NCBI RefSeq assembly: GCF_004297105.1 | Contig: NZ_SCVE01000016.1 | Coordinates: 83,296-147,295 of the forward strand | Reading direction: 5' to 3' | Length of the DNA: 64,000 bases | From: Herbiconiux sp. | GTDB lineage: Bacteria > Actinomycetota > Actinomycetes > Actinomycetales > Microbacteriaceae | Part shown: in pieces, positions 16,935 to 26,537 of the stretch | How positions within the stretch are numbered: the first letter of the stretch is position 1 | Layout: each line of letters opens with the position of its first letter | Made by a program: the position numbers and the translations under genes | Notes under the pieces: model-generated | The model's input: only the letters and a program-made list of their open reading frames with translations | What the model was told of the DNA's origin: nothing | Database searches by the model: none

Positions 16935-17153
16935 ATGCTCACCACACTCGCGATCCTGCTCATCGTCAACGCCGCCTGGAACGCCATCGTCTGGCCCCAG
17001 TTCTACAAGCGGGTCAGCCGCGACGAGCGAGCGAGGGACGCGAACGGCAAGCCGACGCGCTTCCTGATCGTGCACGCCGTACTGATCGGCATCTCCCTGC
17101 TGATCGGCCTGATCTCGCTGGTAGCCGGGATAGTGGCTCTCGTCGCGGGCTGA
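16935..17153 (+). CDS. Small membrane protein, SCO4848 family
   Basis: A 72-residue protein with an N-terminal hydrophobic helix (TTLAILLIVNAAWNAIVW), a short charged loop (YKRVSRDERARDANGKPTRF) and a second membrane segment (FLIVHAVLIGISLLIGLISLVAGIVALVAG). The NAAWNxxxWPxFxKR pattern matches the conserved SCO4848-family actinobacterial membrane protein of unknown role. I start at ATG 16935 rather than an upstream GTG because TAGAGT precedes it by 7 bases. Confidence 0.8.
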   Translation: MLTTLAILLIVNAAWNAIVWPQFYKRVSRDERARDANGKPTRFLIVHAVLIGISLLIGLISLVAGIVALVAG

Positions 17154-17190
17154 GAGCGCCTGAGCACAGGCCGGCGCGCCGGACACGGGG

Positions 17191-17263
17191 TGCCCCTGGC
17201 TGGATTCGAACCAGCGACAAACGGATTAGAAGGCCGGTGCTCTATCCACTGAGCTACAGGGGC
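17191..17263 (-). tRNA. tRNA-Arg (TCT)
   Basis: The minus strand begins GCCCCTGTAGCTCAGTGGAT; the anticodon loop CTTCTAA gives anticodon TCT (reads AGA). T-arm GGTTCGAATCC and acceptor CAGGGGC with A73 are present. CCA is not encoded. 73 nt. Confidence 0.96.
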
Positions 17264-17322
17264 GACGCGAAAAGCGTACTACGGCCGCTGCGCCGGCCCC
17301 TGCGGGCGCGACTCGATCGTGG

Positions 17323-18213
17323 TCAGGACGACGGGTTCTCCGAGCCGGCACGCGGCGGGAAGGCGTGCACGGGAGGCGGGATCTCGCCGGCGGCGCGGGC
17401 CTCGCCCGGGTCGGTGGTGAGCTCGAGGTCACCGAGGGGCGACGTGGTCTTCGGGTCGGAGCCGGCCGCCACCCCGCGCGAGCCGGTTCCGGATGCCACC
17501 TGCTGAACCGTGGGGCGGGGTTCGTGCGTCGGCGGCAGGGGAGCGGCCGGAGCCATCACGACGGTCGGCGCGGGGGCGTAGGGCTGTGGGGCGGCGGGGC
17601 CGGGGCCTGCGACGCCGGATGCGGCGGCCGACGACGACGGCGTTGTGCCGTACTGCGAGTGGTGCTGCTGAGCGACCCAGGCGTCTTGCTGGGCGAGCAG
17701 CTCGCGTTCGGTGGAGGAGTCTTCGACGGCCCAGCGCTCGAGGTCGCTCTGGAACACGCGCTTGGCGCGGCCGGGCTTCTGCTGCCACTCGATGAGGCGA
17801 TCGCGGAACTCGAAGACCGCGGGCTCCACGACGTAGCCGAAGGTGGCGGAGTTGCGCTTCATCTCGGCGAGGGCGTGCGCGGCCCAGTTCGCCGCGACAT
17901 CCGCTCCCTTGATGGGCAGCAGGCGCACCTGGATGTCGGCCTGCCCCGTGGCCCGATCGGAGAGGATCTGCTCCTGCGGGGTGAGCGAGTTCCAGACGGA
18001 GGCCTGTTCTGCCGCGTCGATGAGCGACGCGATGGCCGAGATCTTCAGCTCGCGGTCGTGCTTGGCGAGCAGACGCTTGATCGACGAACTCGCGATCCAG
18101 GCGGCCAGGAGGCCTGCCACGATGATCGCCAGGGCAGGCAGCACCAGCTGCGACACCACGTACTCGCCGCTCGTCGAGGTGAGCCAGCCAACGAATCCAT
18201 TCCACCATTCCAT
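17323..18213 (-). CDS. Membrane-anchored hypothetical protein with Pro/Ala-rich tail
   Basis: A 296-residue protein of unknown function. A membrane segment lies near residues 15-45 (VLPALAIIVAGLLAAWIA), followed by a charged, probably helical cytoplasmic region (IKRLLAKHDRELKISAIASLIDAAEQ) and about 100 residues of low-complexity Pro/Ala/Thr at the C-terminus. I start at ATG 18213 (MEWWNGF), because the minus strand has TAGTGT 7 bases before it; GTG 18222 is an alternative with GGAGG close by. Confidence 0.7.
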   Translation of the reverse strand: MEWWNGFVGWLTSTSGEYVVSQLVLPALAIIVAGLLAAWIASSSIKRLLAKHDRELKISAIASLIDAAEQASVWNSLTPQEQILSDRATGQADIQVRLLPIKGADVAANWAAHALAEMKRNSATFGYVVEPAVFEFRDRLIEWQQKPGRAKRVFQSDLERWAVEDSSTERELLAQQDAWVAQQHHSQYGTTPSSSAAASGVAGPGPAAPQPYAPAPTVVMAPAAPLPPTHEPRPTVQQVASGTGSRGVAAGSDPKTTSPLGDLELTTDPGEARAAGEIPPPVHAFPPRAGSENPSS

Positions 18214-18220
18214 GAGCCGC

Positions 18221-18226
18221 ACACTA
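18221..18226 (-). promoter_or_regulatory. -10 box TAGTGT of the membrane-anchored protein (leaderless)
   Basis: On the minus strand TAGTGT ends 7 bases before ATG 18213. Confidence 0.4.
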
Positions 18227-18288
18227 CCTCCGCATCGACCGGCTGCGGGGCCGACGAGCCGGTGTGGCCGGAACTCCCAGACGACCTC

Positions 18289-18552
18289 TCACCGCAGGCT
18301 CTCCGTCGCCTCATCGAGTGCAGCGAACTCCCCGATGGCGAGGATGCGCAGGCCGGAGTGCAGGCGCTTGGCGCGAAACCGGAGCCGCCCCTCGTCGGTG
18401 ACCTCCTCGACGTACCCGAGCACGGCGCCGGATGCGGCGGTGACCCGCCAGTACCCGTCGCGCACGCGACGGAGGCCGGGGCCGGGGCTGATCGTTCTCG
18501 TCGCCGCCTGGCTCGTCGTCGCCTGGCTCGTCTTCGCCTGGATCGTGGTCAT
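18289..18552 (-). CDS. Small conserved hypothetical protein
   Basis: An 87-residue protein. After a Thr/Ala/Gln-rich start it contains GYWRVTAASGAVLGYVEEV and RLRFRAKRLHSGLRILAIGEF, a pattern I associate with small actinobacterial proteins of unknown function. ATG 18552 follows TAGCGT by 6 bases. The gene is divergent from msrA, and the two -10 boxes are only 28 bases apart, so their promoters must interleave. Confidence 0.65.
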   Translation of the reverse strand: MTTIQAKTSQATTSQAATRTISPGPGLRRVRDGYWRVTAASGAVLGYVEEVTDEGRLRFRAKRLHSGLRILAIGEFAALDEATESLR

Positions 18553-18558
18553 GGTCTG

Positions 18559-18564
18559 ACGCTA
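18559..18564 (-). promoter_or_regulatory. -10 box TAGCGT of the small hypothetical gene (leaderless)
   Basis: On the minus strand TAGCGT ends 6 bases before ATG 18552; it interleaves with the msrA promoter. Confidence 0.45.
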
Positions 18565-18592
18565 CGATCGGCCACCGACATCGGCCGGGCCG

Positions 18593-18598
18593 TAGAAT
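18593..18598 (+). promoter_or_regulatory. -10 box TAGAAT of msrA (leaderless)
   Basis: TAGAAT ends 6 bases before ATG 18605. Confidence 0.5.
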
Positions 18599-18604
18599 CG
18601 CGGC

Positions 18605-19132
18605 ATGGAAACTTTCGTTCTCGCCGGAGGCTGCTTCTGGTGCCTGGATGCTGTCTACCGCACGCTCGAGGGGGTGCAGGACGTCGTCTCCGGGTACACC
18701 GGCGGCACCGTTGCGAACCCCACCTACGAAGAAGTGTGCACGGGCACCACGGGCCAGGCGGAGGCCGTGGCGGTCAGCTTCGATCCCACCGTCATCCCCG
18801 CGGAGATCATCCTCGACGTGTTCTTCACGCTGCACGACCCGCGGCAGCTGAACCGTCAGGGCAATGACGTCGGCACCCAGTACCGCTCGGCGATGTTCTA
18901 CGACGGCGACGCGCAGAAGGCGCTCTTCGAGGCGGCCCTCGAGCGCGCCGGTGAGCTGTGGGACGGCGGAGTCGTCACCACGCTCGAGCCTCTCGGCGAG
19001 TTCTACCGGGCCGAGGAGTACCACCAGGACTTCTTCGCCAAGAACCCGGGCCAGGGCTACTGCATGGCCGTGGCCGTGCCCAAGGTCACGAAGGTGCGCA
19101 AGGCCTACGCGAAGTACATCAAGGCAGCCTGA
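18605..19132 (+). CDS. msrA: Peptide-methionine (S)-S-oxide reductase
   Basis: A 175-residue enzyme that repairs oxidised methionine. The catalytic GGCFWC motif (Cys10) is at residues 8-13, followed by the family motifs VVSGYTGG, YEEVCTGTTGQAEAV and DPRQLNRQGNDVGTQYRSA, and EEYHQDFFAKNPGQGYC, where the final Cys is a likely resolving residue. Length is typical. The start is fixed by the leaderless -10 box and by the motif position. Confidence 0.96.
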   Translation: METFVLAGGCFWCLDAVYRTLEGVQDVVSGYTGGTVANPTYEEVCTGTTGQAEAVAVSFDPTVIPAEIILDVFFTLHDPRQLNRQGNDVGTQYRSAMFYDGDAQKALFEAALERAGELWDGGVVTTLEPLGEFYRAEEYHQDFFAKNPGQGYCMAVAVPKVTKVRKAYAKYIKAA

Positions 19133-19155
19133 CCCCACTTCTCCTGCACGGCTGC

Positions 19156-19198
19156 GAACGGCCGGGAATCCTTCCACAGAACGGATCCCCGGCCGTTC
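19156..19198 (+). terminator. Hairpin after msrA
   Basis: GAACGGCCGGGAATCC pairs with GGATCCCCGGCCGTTC (15 of 16 bases) around an 11-base loop, 24 bases after the msrA stop. No T-run follows. Confidence 0.65.
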
Positions 19199-19264
19199 CG
19201 CGTTCCCGCCGCGGCGGAGACTCGGTTCGTCATCCGACCGAACCGATCTGCAAGGAGTCCAGCC

Positions 19265-19834
19265 ATGCCCGACCTCATGTCCCTCACAGGAATCGTCGCG
19301 ACGCCCCCGCGCCACATCACCACCAATTCGGGCCTCGAGATCACGAGCTTCCGGCTCGCCTCCGGCCAGCGCCGCTTCGACCGCGAGCAGCGCAAGTGGG
19401 TGGATGCCGACACCAACTGGTACACCGTCACCGCGTTCCGGCACCTCGCGGTGAACATCGCCGGCTCGCTCGAGCGCGGTCAGCACGTGGTGGTGACGGG
19501 GCGGCTTCGGGTGCGCTCCTGGGAGAGCGGCGAGAAGTCGGGCATCACGGTGGAGGTCGAGGCAGATGCGATCGGCCACGATCTCAGTTGGGGCACATCC
19601 GTCTACACGCGCTCGTCGCTGCCCGCCACCGGCGGCGCTCCCGGGAGCGAGGGTGCTCAGGCGGCAGACGCGGTCGACGCACCGGCAGACGGGGGATGGG
19701 CGGCACCAGGAGTGGTGCCCGGAGGGGCGGTGGAGACGTCCAGCCCGGTCTCCCCGTTCAGCCCGCCGGAGGCGTCTGAGCCGGATGAGGGGCAGCCCGC
19801 CGATGGTCTGCAGGACGTGCTGGTGCCGTTCTGA
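19265..19834 (+). CDS. Single-stranded DNA-binding protein paralogue
   Basis: A 189-residue OB-fold protein. DLMSLTGIVATPPRHI, TSFRLASGQRRFDREQRKWVDADTNWYTVTAFR (split strands of the OB fold), NIAGSLERGQHVVVTGRLRVRSWE and GITVEVEADAIGHDLSWGTS are SSB-like. The C-terminal tail is Pro/Ala/Glu-rich and ends GLQDVLVPF rather than the acidic DDDIPF tip of replicative SSB, so it is probably an accessory or recombination SSB. A GCAAGGAG Shine-Dalgarno precedes ATG 19265. Confidence 0.85.
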   Translation: MPDLMSLTGIVATPPRHITTNSGLEITSFRLASGQRRFDREQRKWVDADTNWYTVTAFRHLAVNIAGSLERGQHVVVTGRLRVRSWESGEKSGITVEVEADAIGHDLSWGTSVYTRSSLPATGGAPGSEGAQAADAVDAPADGGWAAPGVVPGGAVETSSPVSPFSPPEASEPDEGQPADGLQDVLVPF

Positions 19835-19937
19835 CCCGGGGCAGTCTCCCAGGCGAGGCGCGAGACCACCGCATAAACTCAGGGAGGCTTCACAGGCCGC
19901 CGCACGAGGCACCGCGACCGAGAGGATCACGCCAGCG

Positions 19938-20480
19938 ATGCACACGACACGACGCCGGTCGACCACCACGCCATCCCGTCGGGCACTACCCGGCCGCTCC
20001 ATCGCGAGAGGTCTCGCCGTGCTGGTGGTTCCGGCCGCACTCGCTCTGGGGCTCGCGGCGTGCGTTCCCGATTCGGCTCCGGCGCCGAGTGCCACGGTCT
20101 CCGAAGCGCCCACCCCCACCGAGACGCCCACCCCCACCCCCACTGCCGTGGCGGGGGCGCTGAACCCCGAGGGCACGGCCGCCGACAACAAGGCGTTCTT
20201 CGACAGCACGAACCAGGCCCTCATCGCCGCCAATCCCGCGGCCGGTGGTGTCGACTTCACGAGCAATCTGCGCACCAACGGCTTCGACATCGCGGCCATG
20301 CAGGTCACCCCCGACATCACCACGGTCGGCGTCGCCGCCGACAGCATCCAGTTCTCCGTGCGCTGGGGTGCCGACTGCCTCATCGGTCAGTACGGTCACG
20401 GTGTCTACACGAGTTCGGTGATGCCCGCCCTGGGCACCGGCTCGTGCCTGGTGGGTCAGACCCGCGCCATAGACTGGTAA
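19938..20480 (+). CDS. Putative lipoprotein, secreted
   Basis: A 180-residue protein with a Lys-free, Arg-rich n-region ([19 protein letters not shown]), a hydrophobic core and lipobox LGLAAC, indicating membrane attachment by lipid on the outer face. A Thr/Pro-rich linker (PTPTETPTPTPT) leads to a small domain containing FFDSTNQALI, IQFSVRWGADCLIGQYG and GTGSCLVGQTRAI with two cysteines that could pair. No family recognised. It is followed by ettA, 2 bases after its stop. Confidence 0.75.
   Translation: MHTTRRRSTTTPSRRALPGRSIARGLAVLVVPAALALGLAACVPDSAPAPSATVSEAPTPTETPTPTPTAVAGALNPEGTAADNKAFFDSTNQALIAANPAAGGVDFTSNLRTNGFDIAAMQVTPDITTVGVAADSIQFSVRWGADCLIGQYGHGVYTSSVMPALGTGSCLVGQTRAIDW
20470..20475 (+). 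promoter_or_regulatory. Candidate -10 box TAGACT of ettA (leaderless), inside the lipoprotein's 3' end
   Basis: TAGACT ends 7 bases before ATG 20483 and overlaps the last codons of the upstream gene. Confidence 0.4.
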
Positions 20481-20482
20481 CC

Positions 20483-22165
<1,683 letters not shown>

Positions 22166-22193
22166 CCTCGGTCACCCTCACCCGGTCGGCACC

Positions 22194-22676
22194 ATGAGAC
22201 TCAACGTCCCCATCCAGCTCCGCTGGTCAGACCTCGACGCGTACGGGCACGTCAACAATGCCTCGATGTTGAAGATCCTCGAGGAGGCGCGCGTCTTCGC
22301 CTTCTGGGTCGATGGCGACGTGAGCGCACCCGACCAGGCCGCGTGGAGCACCGCGGTGATCGATGCGAGCCCCACCACCCGCACCAAGAGCGTCATCTCC
22401 CGCCAGGAGATCGAGTACGTGCGGTCGATGCCCTACATCCGGCAGCCGATCGACGTGCAGCTCTGGATCGGGCACCTGGGCGGCGCGAGCCTCGACGTCT
22501 ACTACGAGATCAAGAGCCCGATCGGTGTCGAGCCCCAGGTCACGTTCGTGAAGGCATCGACCACGCTCGTGCTGGTCGACGCCGAGACCGATCGGCCGCG
22601 CCGCATCCTTCCGTTCGAACGGGAGGCCTGGGAGCCCTATCTCGACGAACCGCTCACCTTCCGCCGCCGCGACTGA
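22194..22676 (+). CDS. Acyl-CoA thioesterase (4HBT hot-dog fold)
   Basis: A 160-residue hot-dog-fold protein. RWSDLDAYGHVNNASMLKILEEAR is the diagnostic 4HBT motif with the catalytic Asp, followed by SRQEIEYVRSMPY and KASTTLVLVDAETDRPRRI. It hydrolyses an acyl-CoA thioester; chain length is not evident. It lies 28 bases after ettA on the same strand. The start is set at ATG 22194 by the family's usual N-terminus. Confidence 0.9.
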   Translation: MRLNVPIQLRWSDLDAYGHVNNASMLKILEEARVFAFWVDGDVSAPDQAAWSTAVIDASPTTRTKSVISRQEIEYVRSMPYIRQPIDVQLWIGHLGGASLDVYYEIKSPIGVEPQVTFVKASTTLVLVDAETDRPRRILPFEREAWEPYLDEPLTFRRRD

Positions 22677-22713
22677 CGTCGGCCGCCGGGGCAGAAGGCC
22701 GGGCCCGTTCCAC

Positions 22714-23604
22714 CTACACCGACGGTGGGCGGGGCGCCGATCGACCGGTGCGGATGGTGCCCTCCTGCGCGACGCTCGCGACCAGCCGTCCATCGCGGTC
22801 GAAGATGCTGCCGAACGACAGCCCACGCCCGCCTGACGCGCTCGGCGACTCCTGCACGTAGAGCAGCCACTCGTCGGCCCGGGCGAACCGGTGCCACCAC
22901 ATGGCGTGGTCGAGGCTCGCCATCTTGAGGTCGGGCTGCGCCCAGATCACGCCGTGACGCCGCATCACCGATTCGAGGATCGTGTAGTCGCTCGCATAGG
23001 CGAGAGCGGCGCGATGGATGACGGGGTCGTCGGGCAGGCGGCCCAGCGCCTTCATCCACACCGCCTGGTGGGCGACGTGCTGCCCTTCGACCGAGATGTA
23101 GACGGGCGTCGAGACGTGCCGCATGTCGAACGCCCGCTCCTCGGCCCAGACCCGCGCCATCGGATGATCGATGGCCGCGAGCTGCTCCGCCGCACTCGGC
23201 AGGGTCTCCGGCCCGGGCAGATCGTGCGGCATCTCGATCTGATGCTCGAACCCCTCGTCCTCCGTCTGGAACGAGAGGATGACCGAGAGGATCGGCACAC
23301 CCTTCTGATAGGCCTGCGTGCGCCTTGTGGAGAACGACCGGCCGTCGTGCAGTCGGTCGACGGCGAACGTGATGTCCTCCCGCGCGTCGCCGGGGCGCAG
23401 GAAGTAGCCGTGCAGCGAGTGCACGGGCCGCTCGGGCGCCACGGTGCGCGAAGCGGCGAGCAGTGCCTGAGCGAGAACCTGGCCGCCGAACACGCGCCCG
23501 TTCGGCGTCCACTGCGAGGGGCCGGTGAAGATGTCCTCACTCGTGCGGGCACCGGTGTCGATGAGATCGAGCGTGGTCAGGAATCCGGAGAGCGGATCGG
23601 ACAT
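22714..23604 (-). CDS. tesB: Acyl-CoA thioesterase II
   Basis: A 296-residue double hot-dog thioesterase that hydrolyses medium- and long-chain acyl-CoA. Family features: GRVFGGQVLAQALLAASRTV, HSLHGYFLRPGD, GRSFSTRRTQAYQKG and, in the second half, ASDYTILESVMRRHG, MASLDHAMWWHRF and ASGGRGLSFGSIFDRDGRLVASVAQEG (two adjacent motifs). The active-site Asp is likely in SLDHAMW. I start at ATG 23604 (MSDPLSGFL), with GGGAGG just upstream. Confidence 0.94.
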   Translation of the reverse strand: MSDPLSGFLTTLDLIDTGARTSEDIFTGPSQWTPNGRVFGGQVLAQALLAASRTVAPERPVHSLHGYFLRPGDAREDITFAVDRLHDGRSFSTRRTQAYQKGVPILSVILSFQTEDEGFEHQIEMPHDLPGPETLPSAAEQLAAIDHPMARVWAEERAFDMRHVSTPVYISVEGQHVAHQAVWMKALGRLPDDPVIHRAALAYASDYTILESVMRRHGVIWAQPDLKMASLDHAMWWHRFARADEWLLYVQESPSASGGRGLSFGSIFDRDGRLVASVAQEGTIRTGRSAPRPPSV

Positions 23605-23669
23605 GGTTCCTCCCGGAGTGGGACACGGCTGGTGAGGGGCCCTGTCGAAAAGCCGCCTGTGAAGTAGTT

Positions 23670-23675
23670 TAGACA
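23670..23675 (+). promoter_or_regulatory. Candidate -10 box TAGACA (leaderless)
   Basis: TAGACA ends 6 bases before ATG 23682; the final base departs from the usual T. Confidence 0.35.
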
Positions 23676-23681
23676 GCACAG

Positions 23682-24350
23682 ATGGTCCAGTCCTTCAGCC
23701 TCATCGATGCCGCTTCGCTCGGCGACCTCAAGGTGTACCTCGGGCGTGCAGCCCGAGTCGACAACGGGTCGGTGCGCTTGATCGGCGGCCTCGGCGTGCT
23801 CGCCGCCTATACCGCCAGCCTCACGCCGAAGGGGCTGCTCGATCGCACCCCCACGGTTCTGGGGTTGCGCACCTTCGCCCTGTCGAGTCCGGATGCTTTC
23901 GACATCACGGTCTCGATCCGCGCGTTGCTCGACCGACTCGCCCAGCTCTCGGTGCTGAGCAATTCGGTCGATGGTCCCGTGGAGGTGCCGCTCCCCCCGG
24001 CGGAGACCGGTATCGCCTGGGCCGGCATCAGTCCGCCCCGAGGCGGCTGGCAGGCCGAAGGAACGATCGGTGCGCTGGCCCTCGACACCGCGGCCCGCCT
24101 CGGTATCGCCGAGGTCGCCGCCGCCGTTCCCGCCGACACCGGCGAACAGCTCGTGCACCGCGTGCGCTCCGAGGTGTGGGGCCGTGCGCTCCCCGAACTG
24201 CCCGGCGAGCTGCCGGCCATCCCCGCGGGCGCCGCCTTCTGTGCGGTGAGCCTCGGTTTCATCATCCCGGGCGACGAGATGTCGGTGTACGCCTCGGGTG
24301 GCTGGCTGCGGCTCACGAGCCGGCGCGGCCACGTGCTCGTGCGTCTCTGA
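23682..24350 (+). CDS. Conserved hypothetical protein
   Basis: A 222-residue soluble protein without signal peptide or membrane segment. The sequence is Ala/Leu/Val-rich with short conserved-looking blocks (DLKVYLGRAARVDNGSVRLIGGLGVLAAY, RTFALSSPDAFDITV, IAWAGISPPRGGW, LGFIIPGDEMSVYASGGWLRLTSRRGHVLV, each a few residues apart). I recognise it only as an actinobacterial protein of unknown function. It diverges from tesB with 77 bases between starts. Confidence 0.65.
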   Translation: MVQSFSLIDAASLGDLKVYLGRAARVDNGSVRLIGGLGVLAAYTASLTPKGLLDRTPTVLGLRTFALSSPDAFDITVSIRALLDRLAQLSVLSNSVDGPVEVPLPPAETGIAWAGISPPRGGWQAEGTIGALALDTAARLGIAEVAAAVPADTGEQLVHRVRSEVWGRALPELPGELPAIPAGAAFCAVSLGFIIPGDEMSVYASGGWLRLTSRRGHVLVRL

Positions 24351-24416
24351 ACGAACGCGGTCGCACAACCGGGTCGCGGTTCGCCGAGCCCGGTGTGCTC
24401 AGCCCCTCGCCGGCTG

Positions 24417-26075
24417 TCAGCCCCGCGCTGCGGCCCGCCCGGCCGCCCGGCCCGAGAACAGGCATCCGCCGAGGAACGTGCCCTCGAGCGCCCGGTAGCC
24501 GTGCACTCCGCCGCCTCCGAACCCGCTCACCTCGCCGGCGGCGAACAGCCCGCCGATCGGTGAGCCCGAGCCGCCGAGCACCCGTCCATCGAGATCGGTC
24601 TGGATGCCCCCCAGGCTCTTGCGGGTCAGCACGTGCAGCTTCACCGCGATGAGGGGCCCCGCCTTGGGGTCGAGCAGCCGGTGCGGCTTGGCCACCCGGA
24701 TCAGCCGGTCGCCGAGGTACTTGCGCGCTCCCCGCAGTGCCGTGATCTGCGCATCCTTCGAGAACCCGTTCGCGAGTTCCCGGTCGCGGGCGAACACCTC
24801 GCGCGTCACCCGCGCCGGATCGAGAGGCCCTGACGGCTCGAGCTCCCGCATGCCGCGCAGCAGCTCGGGCAGTGTGTCGGCCACCACGAAGTCGACGCCC
24901 TTCTCCTTGAACGCCTCGACGGGCCCCGGTGCACCGGGCCGGATGCGCTGAGCGAGCAGCCGCAGATCCTTGCCCGTCAGGTCGGGGTTCTGTTCGCTGC
25001 CCGAGAGCGCGAACTCCTTCTCGATGATGGCCTGGGTCAGCACGAACCAGCTGTAGTCGTATCCCGTGCCCAGGATGTGCTCGAGTGTCGCCAGCGTGTC
25101 GAAGCCGGGGAACAGCGGCACCGGCAGGCGCGCTCCCGTGGCGTCGAGCCACAGTGACGACGGCCCGGGCAGGATGCGGATGCCGTGGGCCGGCCACACG
25201 GGAGAGTGGTTCGTGATGCCCTCGGTGTAGTGCCACATGCGGTCGGTGTTCACGAGGCGCGCGCCGGCCTGCTCGCTGATGCCGAGCATCCGGCCGTCGA
25301 CGTGCGCCGGCACGCCCGAGAGCATGGTGGCGGGCGGTGCGCCGAGGCGGGCGGGCCAGAGCTGCCGAACGAGGTCGTGGTTGCCGCCGATGCCCCCGGA
25401 TGCCACCACCACCGCTCCGGCGTCGATCGAGAACTCGCTCGCGACCTCCCGCGAGCTCGACTCGCCGCGCGCGGCCGTGCTGGGGGCGAGGACGCTACCG
25501 CGCACCCCGGTCACGGCGCCGTCTGAGGTGAGCAGCTCGTCGACCCGGTGCCGGTGCAGGATGCGCGCCCGCCCGGCCTCGACCCCCGCCTGGAAGCGAG
25601 CCGCGAACGGAGCCACGATGCCCGGCCCCGTGCCCCAGGTGATGTGAAACCGGGGCACCGAGTTGCCGTGACCGGTGGCGGTGTCGCCGCCACGCTCGGC
25701 CCAGCCCACCACAGGGAAGAAACGCACCCCGCGTTCGTGCAGCCAGGCGCGCTTCTCACCGGCCGCGAACTGGAGGTAGGCCTCGGCCCACTTCCGGCCC
25801 CACTCGTCCTCCGGGCGGTCGAAGCCGGCGCTGCCGAACCAGTCCTGGCGGGCGAGCTCCAGCGAGTCCTTCACGCGCATCCGTCGCTGTTCGGGGCTGT
25901 CGATGAGGAAGATGCCACCGAACGACCACCAGGCCTGTCCGCCGAGGGATGCGGCGGGCTCTTGCTCGACGATCGTCACGGTCTTGCCGGCCGCGAGCAC
26001 TTCGCACGCGGCCACGAGGCCGGAGAGCCCGCCGCCGATCACGATCACGTCGGGGGAGTGGGTGGTGGTCGGCAT
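24417..26075 (-). CDS. FAD-binding dehydrogenase (3-ketosteroid dehydrogenase/fumarate reductase-like flavoprotein)
   Basis: A 552-residue flavoprotein. The Rossmann motif IVIGGGLSGLVAA (residues 11-23) binds FAD, and a long insertion with SLGGQAWWSFGGIFLI is typical of the 3-ketosteroid Delta1-dehydrogenase-like FAD-binding dehydrogenases. The C-terminal FAD contact is GGLFAAGEVSGFGGGGVHGYRALEG, two adjacent blocks. The electron acceptor and substrate cannot be told. It is third in an operon with the truncated haemoglobin and MscS genes, 45 bases behind the globin stop. Confidence 0.88.
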   Translation of the reverse strand: MPTTTHSPDVIVIGGGLSGLVAACEVLAAGKTVTIVEQEPAASLGGQAWWSFGGIFLIDSPEQRRMRVKDSLELARQDWFGSAGFDRPEDEWGRKWAEAYLQFAAGEKRAWLHERGVRFFPVVGWAERGGDTATGHGNSVPRFHITWGTGPGIVAPFAARFQAGVEAGRARILHRHRVDELLTSDGAVTGVRGSVLAPSTAARGESSSREVASEFSIDAGAVVVASGGIGGNHDLVRQLWPARLGAPPATMLSGVPAHVDGRMLGISEQAGARLVNTDRMWHYTEGITNHSPVWPAHGIRILPGPSSLWLDATGARLPVPLFPGFDTLATLEHILGTGYDYSWFVLTQAIIEKEFALSGSEQNPDLTGKDLRLLAQRIRPGAPGPVEAFKEKGVDFVVADTLPELLRGMRELEPSGPLDPARVTREVFARDRELANGFSKDAQITALRGARKYLGDRLIRVAKPHRLLDPKAGPLIAVKLHVLTRKSLGGIQTDLDGRVLGGSGSPIGGLFAAGEVSGFGGGGVHGYRALEGTFLGGCLFSGRAAGRAAARG

Positions 26076-26120
26076 CCGGAAACTCCTTCGTTGCGGGATG
26101 GGTGCGCTGACGCGCGGGTT

Positions 26121-26522
26121 CTACTCGTCGAACGTGTTCACCATGGCATGCGCGGCCCGTTCGAGGTAATCCCAGAGCACTTCTCTGTCGAGAGGTGCCA
26201 AATCGAGGGAGTCGACGGCCGTCTTCATGTGAGCGAGCCAACGATCGCGCGCGTCGGGGTTGACCTTGAACGGGTTGTGCCGCATCCGGAGCCGCGGATG
26301 TCCGCGCTCCGCGCTGTAGGTTCCCGGGCCGCCCCAGTACTGCTCGAGGAACATCGTGAGCCGGCGTACCGCACCGTCCCAGTCGTCGGCCGGATACATC
26401 GGCTTCAGCACCTCGTCGGTGGCCACGCCCTCGTAGAACCGCTCGACGAGCCGCACGAAGGTGTCGTGCCCGCCGATCTGCTCGTAGAACGGGTTCTCGG
26501 GCACCTTCGGGGTGATCTCCAT
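26121..26522 (-). CDS. glbO: Group II truncated haemoglobin (trHbO)
   Basis: A 133-residue haem protein that binds O2 and reactive nitrogen species. It starts [22 protein letters not shown] and has the group II signature [13 protein letters not shown] and [13 protein letters not shown], where His82 of RMRH is the likely proximal haem ligand. The C-terminal half ends [12 protein letters not shown]. Length matches trHbO. The gene starts 15 bases after MscS and precedes the FAD dehydrogenase, suggesting co-expression. Confidence 0.95.
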   Translation of the reverse strand: MEITPKVPENPFYEQIGGHDTFVRLVERFYEGVATDEVLKPMYPADDWDGAVRRLTMFLEQYWGGPGTYSAERGHPRLRMRHNPFKVNPDARDRWLAHMKTAVDSLDLAPLDREVLWDYLERAAHAMVNTFDE

Positions 26523-26537
26523 GGCGGTCTTCCGGTT